Of a stretch of DNA of 34,268 bases, positions 14,742-22,599 are shown in pieces. This DNA comes from Candidatus Woesebacteria bacterium RBG_13_46_13 (lineage in GTDB: Bacteria > Patescibacteriota > Microgenomatia > UBA8517). The first letter of the stretch is position 1. Each line of letters begins with the position of its first letter. The position numbers and the translations under genes are program-made. The DNA lies in NCBI GenBank assembly GCA_001791995.1, contig MGFR01000001.1, forward strand, positions 142,880 to 177,147. The letters run 5' to 3'. Under the pieces are notes generated by a model. It searched no databases and was not told where the DNA came from. It saw nothing but the letters and a program-made list of their open reading frames with translations.

Positions 14742-16169
14742 TTATTTGCTGCGGGGGAAAAGCGGTGCCTGGGATTTGATTTTGGTTCCCCCGAACTGTT
14801 TTTCGATTGACTCAGCAGTTTCGGGAAGGAAGGGTTTAAGGTTATATGCTATTTGCAAAATTTCTCCAACCAAGCGAGTTAGGACTTTTCCAAGATCAGC
14901 CCCTTTAAGCTCCCAGGGTTTGGTCTCGTCGATGAACCTATTGGCCGCGAATATTTTCTTAATCCAGATATATTCCAGAGCCTCGTTCGGTTTGAAATTT
15001 GCCAGTGCCTGCTCAACCGCCCCATCTAATTTGCTTTCATCTCTCGATACGTGGATATCGGGAACGGATTCGCAGAGCCTGGCAACTCTTGAAACGAGAT
15101 TACCCAGACCATTGGCCAAATCGGCGTTATATGCATCTTTGAGTTTTTCCTCCGAAAAATCTCCGTCCGCAAAGGGTGATACTTTGGCCAGTAGATAATA
15201 CCGTAGGGCATCCGCCCCGTATTTTCCAATAAATTCGTTGGGGTCAATCACGTTACCCAGCGTCTTGGACATCTTCTGTCCGTTAACGGTCAGATATCCG
15301 TGAACGAAAACCGTTTTGGGAAGTTTTAGCCCCGCCGAAAGCAGAAAGGCCGGCCAATAGACGGCATGGAAGCGAGTGATTCCCTTGCCGATTACGTGGA
15401 CATCTGCCGGCCACCATTTTTTGTATTTTTGCTCATCCCAGCCAAAGCCTATCCCGGACTGATAAATATTCAAAGCGTCAAACCAGACGTAGATTTTCTG
15501 CGTAGGGTCTCCCGAAACTGGAACCCCCCAGTTTTTGGCTCGCTCATTGGTTCTGGAGATACTTATATCCCGAAGCGGTTCTTTAAGAAATGCCAAAACC
15601 TCGTTTTTCTTGGTTTCCGGTACGATTTCCAGCTCGCCGGACTTGATAATTTCAACAAGACGGCCTTGATATTTGGAAAGGGCAAAGAAATAATTTTCCT
15701 CTGCGACTTTTTCGAGTTTCTTGCCGGGGTGCTCGAAGCACTCTCCCGCCTCGTCAAGCTCATCAGCCGTATAAAAAGCCTCACAACCTACGCAATAAAG
15801 CCCCTCGTAGGTCTTCTTGTAGATGTCTTTTTCGCAGAGTTTCCAAAGCTTTTGCACCGCAGGGTAGTGGTGGATCCTGTCGCTGCCTTTTTGCCAGGCT
15901 CCAAATTCGGCGTTTAAGGCCACAGCGAGGGTGCGAAAAGCTTCGGTATTCCTGTCGACAAATTCCTGGACGGGAACATTTTCCTTTTCCGCCGCCTGGA
16001 TGTTTTTGACGGCGTTTTCGTCCCCGCCCGAAAGGGACAAGACGTCCTCGCCTAAAGCCTTGTGATATCTGGCGATGCAATCTGTTTGGACAAATTCCAG
16101 GGCGTGGCCGATATGCGGCTTAGCGTTTACATAGGGAATGGCGGCGGTAATATAAAATTTCTTGCTCAT
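14742..16169 (-). CDS. metG: Methionyl-tRNA synthetase
   Basis: This is a 475-residue class I synthetase. Signatures are PHIGHA (HIGH, 18-23), GQKMSKT (KMSK, 299-302), the zinc-knuckle-like CVGCEAFYTADEL followed by C-x2-H, and the methionine-pocket region KIYVWFDALNIYQSG. It charges tRNA-Met for initiation and elongation. It is at the short end for MetG and lacks the C-terminal EMAP/OB tRNA-binding domain found in many bacterial enzymes; the anticodon-binding helical domain is present. A TAAAAT -10 box ends 6 nt before the ATG, predicting a leaderless mRNA. It leads a run of six envelope-glycan genes, an unusual linkage of translation to surface polysaccharide. Confidence 0.97.
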   Translation of the reverse strand: MSKKFYITAAIPYVNAKPHIGHALEFVQTDCIARYHKALGEDVLSLSGGDENAVKNIQAAEKENVPVQEFVDRNTEAFRTLAVALNAEFGAWQKGSDRIHHYPAVQKLWKLCEKDIYKKTYEGLYCVGCEAFYTADELDEAGECFEHPGKKLEKVAEENYFFALSKYQGRLVEIIKSGELEIVPETKKNEVLAFLKEPLRDISISRTNERAKNWGVPVSGDPTQKIYVWFDALNIYQSGIGFGWDEQKYKKWWPADVHVIGKGITRFHAVYWPAFLLSAGLKLPKTVFVHGYLTVNGQKMSKTLGNVIDPNEFIGKYGADALRYYLLAKVSPFADGDFSEEKLKDAYNADLANGLGNLVSRVARLCESVPDIHVSRDESKLDGAVEQALANFKPNEALEYIWIKKIFAANRFIDETKPWELKGADLGKVLTRLVGEILQIAYNLKPFLPETAESIEKQFGGTKIKSQAPLFPRSK

Positions 16170-16175
16170 GAGGCT

Positions 16176-16181
16176 ATTTTA
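16176..16181 (-). promoter_or_regulatory. -10 box of the metG operon
   Basis: TAAAAT on the minus strand ends 6 nt before the metG ATG. No convincing -35 is visible. It fits the leaderless pattern of the window. Confidence 0.45.
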
Positions 16182-16201
16182 TCGCGCCTGGTGGGGTAAA
16201 G

Positions 16202-16555
16202 CTACTGTCGGATGAACTTTTTTATTCTTTCAGCCCAGACATTGGCCCATTCTTCGGCCTCGACCTGCTTCATGGCCAGGGCAAACCCTGGAGTTTTGGA
16301 AAGGTTTTGAATAACCGCAATTGTGGCACTTGAGACCTTGAGGTTCTCCCTGATATTTGAATAGCTTCTCTTTTTCCTCAACCAATAGGCAACGGCCAGT
16401 CTTTTGGCAAAAGTTTCCAACTCGCTCTCGTTAAAAAAGTCTTTCAGGAAAACCTCAACATCTTTGGGGTCTTTAAAGTCGGCCAAGGTCTGAGCCAAGG
16501 TCTTTATTACCTGATTTTTGAGGATAGGATGCATTTTTCTGTCCGAAATTCTCAT
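16202..16555 (-). CDS. TrpR/YerC-YecD-family DNA-binding protein
   Basis: The 117-residue all-helical protein has the hallmark pattern of the TrpR-like YerC/YecD family: LADFKDPKDVEVFLKDFFNE, then LETFAKRLAVAYWLRKKRSY, and the helix-turn-helix NIRENLKVSSATIAVIQNLS. Such proteins bind DNA as dimers; only true TrpR is known to bind tryptophan. The internal ATG at 16534 (MHPILKN) is an alternative start. A possible -10 (TCTAAT) lies 8 nt before the first ATG. No trp genes are nearby, so the target is unknown. It is separated from metG by a 32-nt gap containing the metG promoter. Confidence 0.83.
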   Translation of the reverse strand: MRISDRKMHPILKNQVIKTLAQTLADFKDPKDVEVFLKDFFNESELETFAKRLAVAYWLRKKRSYSNIRENLKVSSATIAVIQNLSKTPGFALAMKQVEAEEWANVWAERIKKFIRQ

Positions 16556-16613
16556 ATCAATTCATTAGAACAAAGCAGCAAGCGAGTGCAGTATATCAAG
16601 AAGGCCGACCCAG

Positions 16614-16961
16614 TCAAGTGCTGGCGGAATTTTTGGCAAAATAAATCTCAATCGAGATTGTAACGCCCGCGATCAACAAAAAGTTGATGATATGGCCCAC
16701 GCCCAAAGATCTGAGTATCAGAAAAAGAGTCAAGGCCGATGCTGTCAAAAGCCCTCTTCTGGAATTGGCAAAAGCTGTAGAGAAGGTAAAAAGCAGGGCG
16801 AAAAACACAAGGGCAAAGAATACGAAAAAGGCTCCGAAGGTGTCCGGTTCAACAAAATAAACCAAACCGAAAAGCGCAATCCACAAAAGTATTGTAACCG
16901 CCAAAGTCGGAAAGAAGTTTTTTCTTTCCCTAATCTGTTTTTGTCTGAGTTTACCCTTCAT
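16614..16961 (-). CDS. Small hypothetical membrane protein, about four TM helices
   Basis: The 115-residue protein starts with a basic tail (MKGKLRQKQIRERKNFF) and then has hydrophobic segments at about 16-36, 41-62, 70-84 and 88-108. I recognise no catalytic motif. Similar short four-helix proteins are common in CPR genomes, but I cannot name a family. A TAAAAT box ends 6 nt before the ATG, giving a predicted leaderless mRNA. It is divergent from rmuC with 38 nt between the starts and may be co-transcribed with the TrpR-like gene 58 nt downstream. Confidence 0.68.
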   Translation of the reverse strand: MKGKLRQKQIRERKNFFPTLAVTILLWIALFGLVYFVEPDTFGAFFVFFALVFFALLFTFSTAFANSRRGLLTASALTLFLILRSLGVGHIINFLLIAGVTISIEIYFAKNSAST

Positions 16962-16967
16962 AGTTTC

Positions 16968-16973
16968 ATTTTA
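16968..16973 (-). promoter_or_regulatory. -10 box of the small membrane protein gene
   Basis: TAAAAT on the minus strand ends 6 nt before the ATG at 16961. No clear -35 is seen. It shares the 38-nt divergent region with the rmuC promoter. Confidence 0.45.
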
Positions 16974-16983
16974 GCCCACTTTG

Positions 16984-16992
16984 TGGCAGAAT
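16984..16992 (+). promoter_or_regulatory. Putative extended -10 of rmuC
   Basis: TG-G-CAGAAT ends 7 nt before the rmuC ATG at 17000. The hexamer is only 4/6, but the TG extension is in the right place. Confidence 0.35.
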
Positions 16993-16999
16993 TCTTAGC

Positions 17000-17998
17000 A
17001 TGGATCCAATTGTTCTGCTCGTCATCGTTCTTGCCGGCCTTCTAGTCATCGCCATCCTTATTAACAGGAAATTAAGCGAACTCAAAGAGGCCCAAAAGCC
17101 GTCCGATGAGCTTCTGGAAATAATAAAAATGCTCCAAAGCGGCTCCAAGGAGGACAGAAAAGTACTTTTGGATTCCCTGCAGCAAAACACCCAGTCGTTA
17201 AACGAAAGACTGGATAACGCCGCCAGGGTTATTTCTCAGGTGCAAAGGAACTTGGGTGAGATGAGCGAAGTCGGCAAAGGAATAAGAACCCTGCAGGAAT
17301 TTCTGCAGTCTCCAAAACTCAGAGGTGGCCTCGGCGAGGAAGTTTTAAAGGAAATGATCGGCCAGACCTTTCCTAAAAACGCTTTTCATTTACAATACGC
17401 TTTCAAGTCCGGGGCCAAGGTCGACGCCGTTTTAAAGACAGAAGCCGGACTTCTCTGTATCGATTCGAAATTCCCCATGGAAAATTTTAATTTAATGCTC
17501 AAAGGCGAAACCGAAGCCGAAAGGGCTGTCGGAAAAAAACAATTTGCCGCGGATGTTAAAAAACACATAGAAGACATTTCCAGGAAATATATCTTACCCG
17601 AGGAGGGCACCATGGATTTTGCCCTGATGTATATTCCTTCGGAGGCGGTCTACTACGAAGTCGTAAATATTCAGGAGCTGAGCAACTTTGCCCGAAGACT
17701 AAGGGTCTATCCCGTTTCTCCCAATACCCTCTATGCCCACCTGCAGGTTTTGCTTTTGTCCTTTGAGGGAAAGGGCCTGGAGGCAAAATCGCGCCAGGTA
17801 TTCAGGATTCTCCGGGCCATACAGAAAGATTATTCAAAAGTCGGAGATAATCTTGGGGTATTACAAAAACACTTAAACAACGCCTACAATATCATGAGTT
17901 CGGTGATAACCTCGTTTACCCAACTGGGACAGAAAATAACCTCAACCCAGTCTTTGGGAGAGGCAGATGCCAAAGAAGTAAAAAAGCTCAAAGAGTAG
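17000..17998 (+). CDS. rmuC: DNA recombination protein RmuC homologue
   Basis: The 332-residue protein has an N-terminal TM helix (about 4-21), a coiled-coil region (about 25-95), and the RmuC domain with GGLGEEVLKEMIGQTFPKNA, AKVDAVLKTEAGLLCIDSKF (PD-(D/E)XK-like core), and LMYIPSEAVYYEVV. In E. coli RmuC limits inversions between short repeats and is presumed to be a nuclease; its biochemistry is not well settled. The D and DSK residues of the nuclease-like core are present. It lies close to two UvrD-type helicases and a glycosylase, giving a loose cluster of genome-maintenance functions. Confidence 0.93.
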   Translation: MDPIVLLVIVLAGLLVIAILINRKLSELKEAQKPSDELLEIIKMLQSGSKEDRKVLLDSLQQNTQSLNERLDNAARVISQVQRNLGEMSEVGKGIRTLQEFLQSPKLRGGLGEEVLKEMIGQTFPKNAFHLQYAFKSGAKVDAVLKTEAGLLCIDSKFPMENFNLMLKGETEAERAVGKKQFAADVKKHIEDISRKYILPEEGTMDFALMYIPSEAVYYEVVNIQELSNFARRLRVYPVSPNTLYAHLQVLLLSFEGKGLEAKSRQVFRILRAIQKDYSKVGDNLGVLQKHLNNAYNIMSSVITSFTQLGQKITSTQSLGEADAKEVKKLKE

Positions 17999-18022
17999 AA
18001 CAGTGGTTTTAAGCCTTTGACC

Positions 18023-18038
18023 GTGTGTATTATCACAC
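18023..18038. repeat. Small inverted repeat between rmuC and the CBS gene
   Basis: GTGTG and CACAC arms flank a 6-nt loop TATTAT. No T-run follows on either strand. The 79-nt gap between the convergent rmuC and CBS genes also holds GGGTT/AACCC arms near 18050-18065. It could be a weak bidirectional terminator or an operator; neither is proved. Confidence 0.3.
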
Positions 18039-18077
18039 AGACAAATGCGGGGTTACCACAAACCCATGACACTTGCT

Positions 18078-18533
18078 TCAAGATCTGCCGCCGGTGGACT
18101 CCATGAACTGCTGGGCCAGGAAGATTTGGTGCTTCACAATTCCGTGCATGACGTCTCTGATGGAGATTAGCCCCAAGAGCTTCCCTTCCTCGATAACGGG
18201 AAGGTGGCGGACGTGGTGTTCATCCATCAGAACCAGAGCTTCCTCAAGGGTACTAAAGCGTGTTACCGAAACGACATCTTTCGCGGGCGTCATGATCTGA
18301 GCGACGTTGGTTCTGGTAGCGGCTTTTCCCTCAAGCTCAACTTTCCAGGCGTAGTCGCGCTCCGTGACAATACCCACGAAGCTTCCCTCTTGATCCATCA
18401 CCACAAGGGCTCCAACCTTGGCCTTTCGCATGATGTCGAGGGCTGTGATGACGAACGTTTCGGGGGCAACCTCAAGCAGAACTTGTTGCTCCTTCTCGAC
18501 GAGCATTCCCCGGACAGTGAACGCATTAACCAT
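18078..18533 (-). CDS. CBS-pair domain protein
   Basis: I place the start at the ATG at 18533 (151 residues, MVNAFTVRGMLVEKEQQVL) because a strong Shine-Dalgarno AAGGAGG lies 5 nt upstream; an earlier in-frame start at 18566 has nothing comparable. Two CBS motifs are visible. The first spans about 23-76, with KVGALVVMDQEGSFVGIVTE. The second spans about 88-140, with HHVRHLPVIEEGKLLGLISI. Free-standing CBS pairs bind adenosyl nucleotides and act as energy sensors or regulators; the partner here is unknown. Unlike its neighbours it has a true leader of about 40 nt. Confidence 0.9.
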   Translation of the reverse strand: MVNAFTVRGMLVEKEQQVLLEVAPETFVITALDIMRKAKVGALVVMDQEGSFVGIVTERDYAWKVELEGKAATRTNVAQIMTPAKDVVSVTRFSTLEEALVLMDEHHVRHLPVIEEGKLLGLISIRDVMHGIVKHQIFLAQQFMESTGGRS

Positions 18534-18546
18534 TCCTTCCTCCTTA
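18533..18546 (-). promoter_or_regulatory. Strong Shine-Dalgarno site that fixes the CBS-gene start
   Basis: On the minus strand AAGGAGG stands 5 nt before ATG. This is the best ribosome-binding site in the window. It shows that the ribosome here can use a Shine-Dalgarno sequence even though many operon heads seem leaderless. Confidence 0.8.
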
Positions 18547-18579
18547 GGTCTGAGATTTTTGTTCAAAGAGCGAATAAGT

Positions 18580-18585
18580 ATTATA
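18580..18585 (-). promoter_or_regulatory. -10 box of the CBS gene
   Basis: A perfect TATAAT on the minus strand lies about 46 nt before the ATG at 18533. No -35 with normal spacing is clear. Confidence 0.45.
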
Positions 18586-18604
18586 CATTATTGCCTTTTC
18601 TTTC

Positions 18605-18613
18605 TGATACAAT
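18605..18613 (+). promoter_or_regulatory. Extended -10 promoter of the helicase-nuclease gene
   Basis: TG-A-TACAAT (5/6) ends 6 nt before the GTG start at 18620, so transcription is predicted to begin at the start codon. Confidence 0.6.
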
Positions 18614-18619
18614 TGCCTC

Positions 18620-21532
18620 GTGGCAAAAAGAGCTTCGGAAGTAAGGCTAAATAAAGAACAGGCAACCGCAATCAAATACGGCAAAGGACCCCTGTTAATT
18701 ATCGCCGGCGCGGGTACCGGTAAAACTACGGTAATTACGGAAAGAATAAAGTATTTGATCCTCTCCAAACTGGCCAAACCCGACGGGGTTTTAGCCCTGA
18801 CGTTTACGGAAAAGGCGGCCAGAGAGATGGAAAGCCGGGTGGATGTGGCCATGCCCTATGGCTATACCCAGATGTGGATATCTACCTTTCATTCTTTTTG
18901 CGACAGGATATTAAGACGAGAAGCCCTCCATATCGGGTTGGACCCGAAATACAAATTGACTTCAGAGGCGGAGACGACCCAGTTTATTCGCAACAACCTT
19001 TTTAAGTTTGATTTAAATTATTTCCGGCCGTTGGGAAATCCCACCAAGTTTATCGGGGGAATGTTGCAGCATTTTTCCCGTCTTCAGGATGAGGATATCA
19101 GCCCCAACGATTATCTTGCCTGGACAAATACCAAGTTGGCCAAGGTCGAAAAAGTCGAACGGGCCAAATGGAAAGAACTGGCCAAAGCCTACAAAACCTA
19201 CGACGAACTCAAGGTTAAAGAAGGATTGATGGATTTTGGAGATTTAATTGTCAAAACCCTTCAGCTGTTTAGACAAAGACCGAATGTTTTGAAGGAATAT
19301 CAAGAGCAATTTAAATACGTCCTGGTGGATGAATTCCAAGACACCAACTTTGCCCAGAACGAACTGGCAAAAATCCTTGCCGGCAAGGGCAAAAATATTA
19401 CCGTTTGTGGGGATGACGATCAATCCATTTATCGATTTAGGGGAGCCGCGGTATCCAACATTGTCCAATTCAGGAAAAATTTTCCCAGGGCCAAAATTGT
19501 GGTTTTGACCAAAAACTATCGCTCCACCCAGGAAATTCTTAACCGTTCCTACGACATGATCCAGCACAATAACCCCGACAGGCTGGAGGTAGTTGAAAAA
19601 ATTGACAAAAAGCTTGTCTCGCAGGTGGCCAAGGACGGTGAGGAGATAGGTTTTATCCACACCGACAGGGTAGAAAATGAGGCAGAGACTGTTGCCAAAA
19701 AAATAAGGGAGTTGGTAGAGGAAGGTTATGATTATCGCGACTTTGCCCTTCTGGTTAGGGCGAATAGCCACTCCGAACCCTTTAGTCGGGCACTATCCCG
19801 GCAGGGAATTCCCTCCCAGTTTTTGGGCCCCGGCAGACTCTTCAGACAACCGGAAATAGTGGATCTGATTGCCTATCTTAAAGTTTTATACAACCTCGAG
19901 GATTCGGTTTCTTTCTATCGGCTTTTGGCGATTGAGTATTTCAATATCTCCGCCAGGGACCTGGCACTTTTGGGAAATTATGCCAGAAAATACAACCTTT
20001 CCCTGTTTGAGGCCTGCGAGAAGATGGGGGAGGTTTCTATAAGTACCGACTCCAAAGAAAAAATTAGCAAGATTTTGGAGATTATCAATAAACATTTGGA
20101 AAAAGCCAAGAAGGAAACCGCCGGACAGCTGCTTTATTATTTTCTAGAAGATACCGAACTTTTGACCAAACTTTTAAATCCGGAGAGTGTGGATGCCGAG
20201 AAAAAGGCGGCCAACGTTGCCAAATTCTTCGACAAATTAAAGACCTATGAGGTGGATCATGAGAACGCGACGGTCGCCGCGATTGTTGATTGGCTGGAAC
20301 TTGCCAGCGAATTGGGGGAATCGCCTCTGGCGGCAGACACGGACTGGGTTGATATTAATGCCGTAAATATTTTAACAGTGCACTCGGCCAAGGGTTTGGA
20401 ATTCCCCGTCGTTTTCTTAGTCAATTTGGTAGCCCAGAGATTTCCGACGGTTGAGCGTCGCGAACAAATCCCCATACCCGAGGCTTTGATTAAGGAAGTT
20501 TTGCCGGTTGGGGATTATCATTTGGAAGAAGAAAGGCGGCTCTTTTATGTGGGGATGACCAGAGCACGGGACTTATTATTCTTTAGCGCAGCGGATTACT
20601 ACGGAGAGGGGAAAAGAGAAAAACGCTTATCTCCGTTTATTTTCGAGGCCATAGGGGATAAGGCAGTTTCGGCCGAGCAGCTATTGCCCAAGGGCAAACA
20701 GCTGAGTTTCTTAGACTATGCCGCACCCCAGATATTGGACAGCAGGCCTAAAGCACCCAAGCTGCATATCGACTATTTGTCGTACTCCCAAATCGAAACG
20801 TTTAAAACCTGTCCCTTACACTATAAATTGAAATATATTTTCAAAGTTCCGACCCCACCGAGTGCCTCCCAAAGTTTCGGAACATCAATCCACTCCTCGA
20901 TCAAAGAATTTTATGAACTGGTAGGGTCGGGCAAAAGACCGACGGAAAAGTTGATCCATCAATGTTTGCAGGAAAACTGGGTCAGGGAGGGTTTTTCGGG
21001 GAAAGCCCACGAGAAGAAGTTTTTCGAGAAAGGTAAAATTTATCTCTCGGGATTTTTAAAGACTGGTTTTGATAAAAATAATCTCCCCAGGACAATGGAG
21101 CAGGTCTTTACGGTTCCTCTGGTCTCCAAAGACAGGAAGTCTGTAATAAGGATTGGGGGGAAAATCGACAGGATGGATGTTTTTCCCGACGGGTCGGTTG
21201 AGATAGTCGACTATAAAACCGGGGCAACAATTCCGACCCAGAAAGAGGTTGATAATAACCTGCAGCTATCTTTCTACGCCTTGGCTGCAACCGGCATTCC
21301 CGACAAACCTTTCGGCAGGAAGACAGAGAAGGTCAAATTGTCATTATATTTTTTGGACGAACAGGAAAAACTGACAACAACCAGGACCGCCGAACAGTTG
21401 GAAAAAGCGCGTCAGGAGATTTTTAAAACCAAAGAGGAGATAGAAAAATCGGACTTCAAGTGCTCAGGTCACATCTTTTGCCAGGGCAGCTGTGAGTATT
21501 CCCTCTTTTGCCGCAGCGAAAGACTACTTTAG
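18620..21532 (+). CDS. UvrD/Rep-type helicase fused to a Cys-cluster PD-(D/E)XK nuclease
   Basis: The 970-residue protein starts at GTG with a leaderless-type promoter. The helicase part has Walker A AGAGTGKTT (29-37), LVDEFQDTN (motif II), GDDDQSIYRFRGA (motif III), HSAKGLEFPVVFLVNL, and ERRLFYVGMTRARDLL (motif VI). From about residue 714 a RecB/AddB-type nuclease follows: LSYSQIETFKTCPLHYKLKY, GGKIDRMDVF, and EIVDYKTG (the D...DxK core). One cysteine in FKTCP and four more in 948-964 (C-x6-C-x3-C-x5-C) suggest a Cas4/AddB-like iron-sulfur cluster. It probably works at DNA double-strand ends as a one-chain relative of AddAB. No addA/addB or recBCD partner is in the window. The end overlaps the convergent DUF3850 gene by 9 nt. 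Confidence 0.9.
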   Translation: MAKRASEVRLNKEQATAIKYGKGPLLIIAGAGTGKTTVITERIKYLILSKLAKPDGVLALTFTEKAAREMESRVDVAMPYGYTQMWISTFHSFCDRILRREALHIGLDPKYKLTSEAETTQFIRNNLFKFDLNYFRPLGNPTKFIGGMLQHFSRLQDEDISPNDYLAWTNTKLAKVEKVERAKWKELAKAYKTYDELKVKEGLMDFGDLIVKTLQLFRQRPNVLKEYQEQFKYVLVDEFQDTNFAQNELAKILAGKGKNITVCGDDDQSIYRFRGAAVSNIVQFRKNFPRAKIVVLTKNYRSTQEILNRSYDMIQHNNPDRLEVVEKIDKKLVSQVAKDGEEIGFIHTDRVENEAETVAKKIRELVEEGYDYRDFALLVRANSHSEPFSRALSRQGIPSQFLGPGRLFRQPEIVDLIAYLKVLYNLEDSVSFYRLLAIEYFNISARDLALLGNYARKYNLSLFEACEKMGEVSISTDSKEKISKILEIINKHLEKAKKETAGQLLYYFLEDTELLTKLLNPESVDAEKKAANVAKFFDKLKTYEVDHENATVAAIVDWLELASELGESPLAADTDWVDINAVNILTVHSAKGLEFPVVFLVNLVAQRFPTVERREQIPIPEALIKEVLPVGDYHLEEERRLFYVGMTRARDLLFFSAADYYGEGKREKRLSPFIFEAIGDKAVSAEQLLPKGKQLSFLDYAAPQILDSRPKAPKLHIDYLSYSQIETFKTCPLHYKLKYIFKVPTPPSASQSFGTSIHSSIKEFYELVGSGKRPTEKLIHQCLQENWVREGFSGKAHEKKFFEKGKIYLSGFLKTGFDKNNLPRTMEQVFTVPLVSKDRKSVIRIGGKIDRMDVFPDGSVEIVDYKTGATIPTQKEVDNNLQLSFYALAATGIPDKPFGRKTEKVKLSLYFLDEQEKLTTTRTAEQLEKARQEIFKTKEEIEKSDFKCSGHIFCQGSCEYSLFCRSERLL

Positions 21533-21784
21533 AGCAATAACCTGAAAACCGTATTTTTTGATATCTTTTTCGGAAAAGAATTTTAAGTCTTTCGTTTTTA
21601 AAACATAACCCACTCTTTTCTCCAACACCCTTCCGGTATAGACTTTATTTTTCGGGTCCCATTCACGCAGTACAAGAACATCTCCTTCTTTGCACTTCCA
21701 ATCGGCAAGCCTGACCTCGAAGGTCTTCTTGCCTGATTTGATCTCTTTGAAAAATTCCGGCGTTGTTTTCTTTTCTATCTTCAT
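21524..21784 (-). CDS. ASCH-superfamily DUF3850 protein
   Basis: The 86-residue protein begins MKIEKKTTPEFFKEIKSGKK and has the DUF3850 pattern: KTFEVRLADW, GDVLVLREWDP, YTGRVLEKRVGYVL, and YGFQVIALK at the end. ASCH folds are PUA-like and thought to bind RNA or modified nucleotides; for DUF3850 the ligand is unknown. It is the last gene of the pcrA-femAB-femAB operon and overlaps the preceding gene by 4 nt. Its stop lies inside the end of the convergent helicase-nuclease gene. Confidence 0.85.
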   Translation of the reverse strand: MKIEKKTTPEFFKEIKSGKKTFEVRLADWKCKEGDVLVLREWDPKNKVYTGRVLEKRVGYVLKTKDLKFFSEKDIKKYGFQVIALK

Positions 21785-22599
21785 AGTGGTAGTCGGGTTT
21801 TGATAAAAGCCCCCGGATATTCTACAACAATCCCCCCAAAGGATTTTTTAAAATGGGTAAATCCCAACCAGGATTTATTGGGAAACCTTTCGTCATAGAT
21901 TCCCTCGAAATCAAAAATCTTGGCGCCCAGTCTCTTGGCCCAGAGGATTCCTTCCCAAACAATATTGTATTGTGCAAGGGCCCTTCTCCCTTCTTTGTTG
22001 GTGAATGCTTGCCAGTAGTAACCCATCCCGTCAGCTACCAAAAAAATCGCCCCCGCCCTTATCTGTTTTGAAGGATCTGTGCATAAATAGAAAGTGCACT
22101 TATCGTCGAAGGATTTCTTAAGGGCTAATAGAGGTTTGAGGGGCGGGATGCATCTTCTGCGCCCGACAGATTTTTTCCATAGGTTTCTAAAGTCTTCGAT
22201 ATCGGAAGAAGTTTCCACTCCAGAACGTGAAGTCTTGCGAAGAGCATGTCTGGCGTCTTTTAATAAATTCTGAAATATCTTTTCTTTAGGTTTGGTAAGG
22301 TCTATTTGCAAGGTTTTTGTCGGCAGGTAAGGAGATTTGCTTAGCTTATAGCCATTCTTTATCAATAGGCCAATGTCGGTCGTGTTCTTTGGTTCGACAA
22401 TGATTTGCAAAGCCCGATATTTTTTCGCAAGTTTGTTGATTTTATCCATCTCAATCTTTTCGGGGCGCTGGATTTTTATTACAGAACCAACAATGGGGAA
22501 TTTCCTAATAAAAGAATTAATCCCCGAAGCCCTCTCGGCTATCCAGCCGGTTTTGGAGAGATAGTCGGCATACTGGGTAGACTGTCTTATGTCCTTCAT
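21781..22599 (-). CDS. FemAB-family aminoacyltransferase-like protein (second copy)
   Basis: The 272-residue protein fits the FemX/FemAB GNAT-like fold: TLQIDLTKPKEKIFQNL followed by a basic ARHALRKTSRSGV segment, AGAIFLVADGMGYYWQAFTN, QYNIVWEGILWAKRLGAKIF and DFEGI, and GFTHFKKSFGG close to the C-terminus. Family members add amino acids from aminoacyl-tRNA to the lipid II stem peptide, building peptidoglycan bridges. The N-terminal GNAT-like half appears shortened compared with the neighbour (332 residues). The ATG overlaps the stop of the first copy by one base (TAATG), so translation is probably coupled. The amino acid added is not predictable. Confidence 0.88.
   Translation of the reverse strand: MKDIRQSTQYADYLSKTGWIAERASGINSFIRKFPIVGSVIKIQRPEKIEMDKINKLAKKYRALQIIVEPKNTTDIGLLIKNGYKLSKSPYLPTKTLQIDLTKPKEKIFQNLLKDARHALRKTSRSGVETSSDIEDFRNLWKKSVGRRRCIPPLKPLLALKKSFDDKCTFYLCTDPSKQIRAGAIFLVADGMGYYWQAFTNKEGRRALAQYNIVWEGILWAKRLGAKIFDFEGIYDERFPNKSWLGFTHFKKSFGGIVVEYPGAFIKTRLPL

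Noticed and set aside
18023-18065. Rho-independent terminator after rmuC
   Set aside because: Two short inverted repeats are present, but neither is followed by a T-run on either strand.
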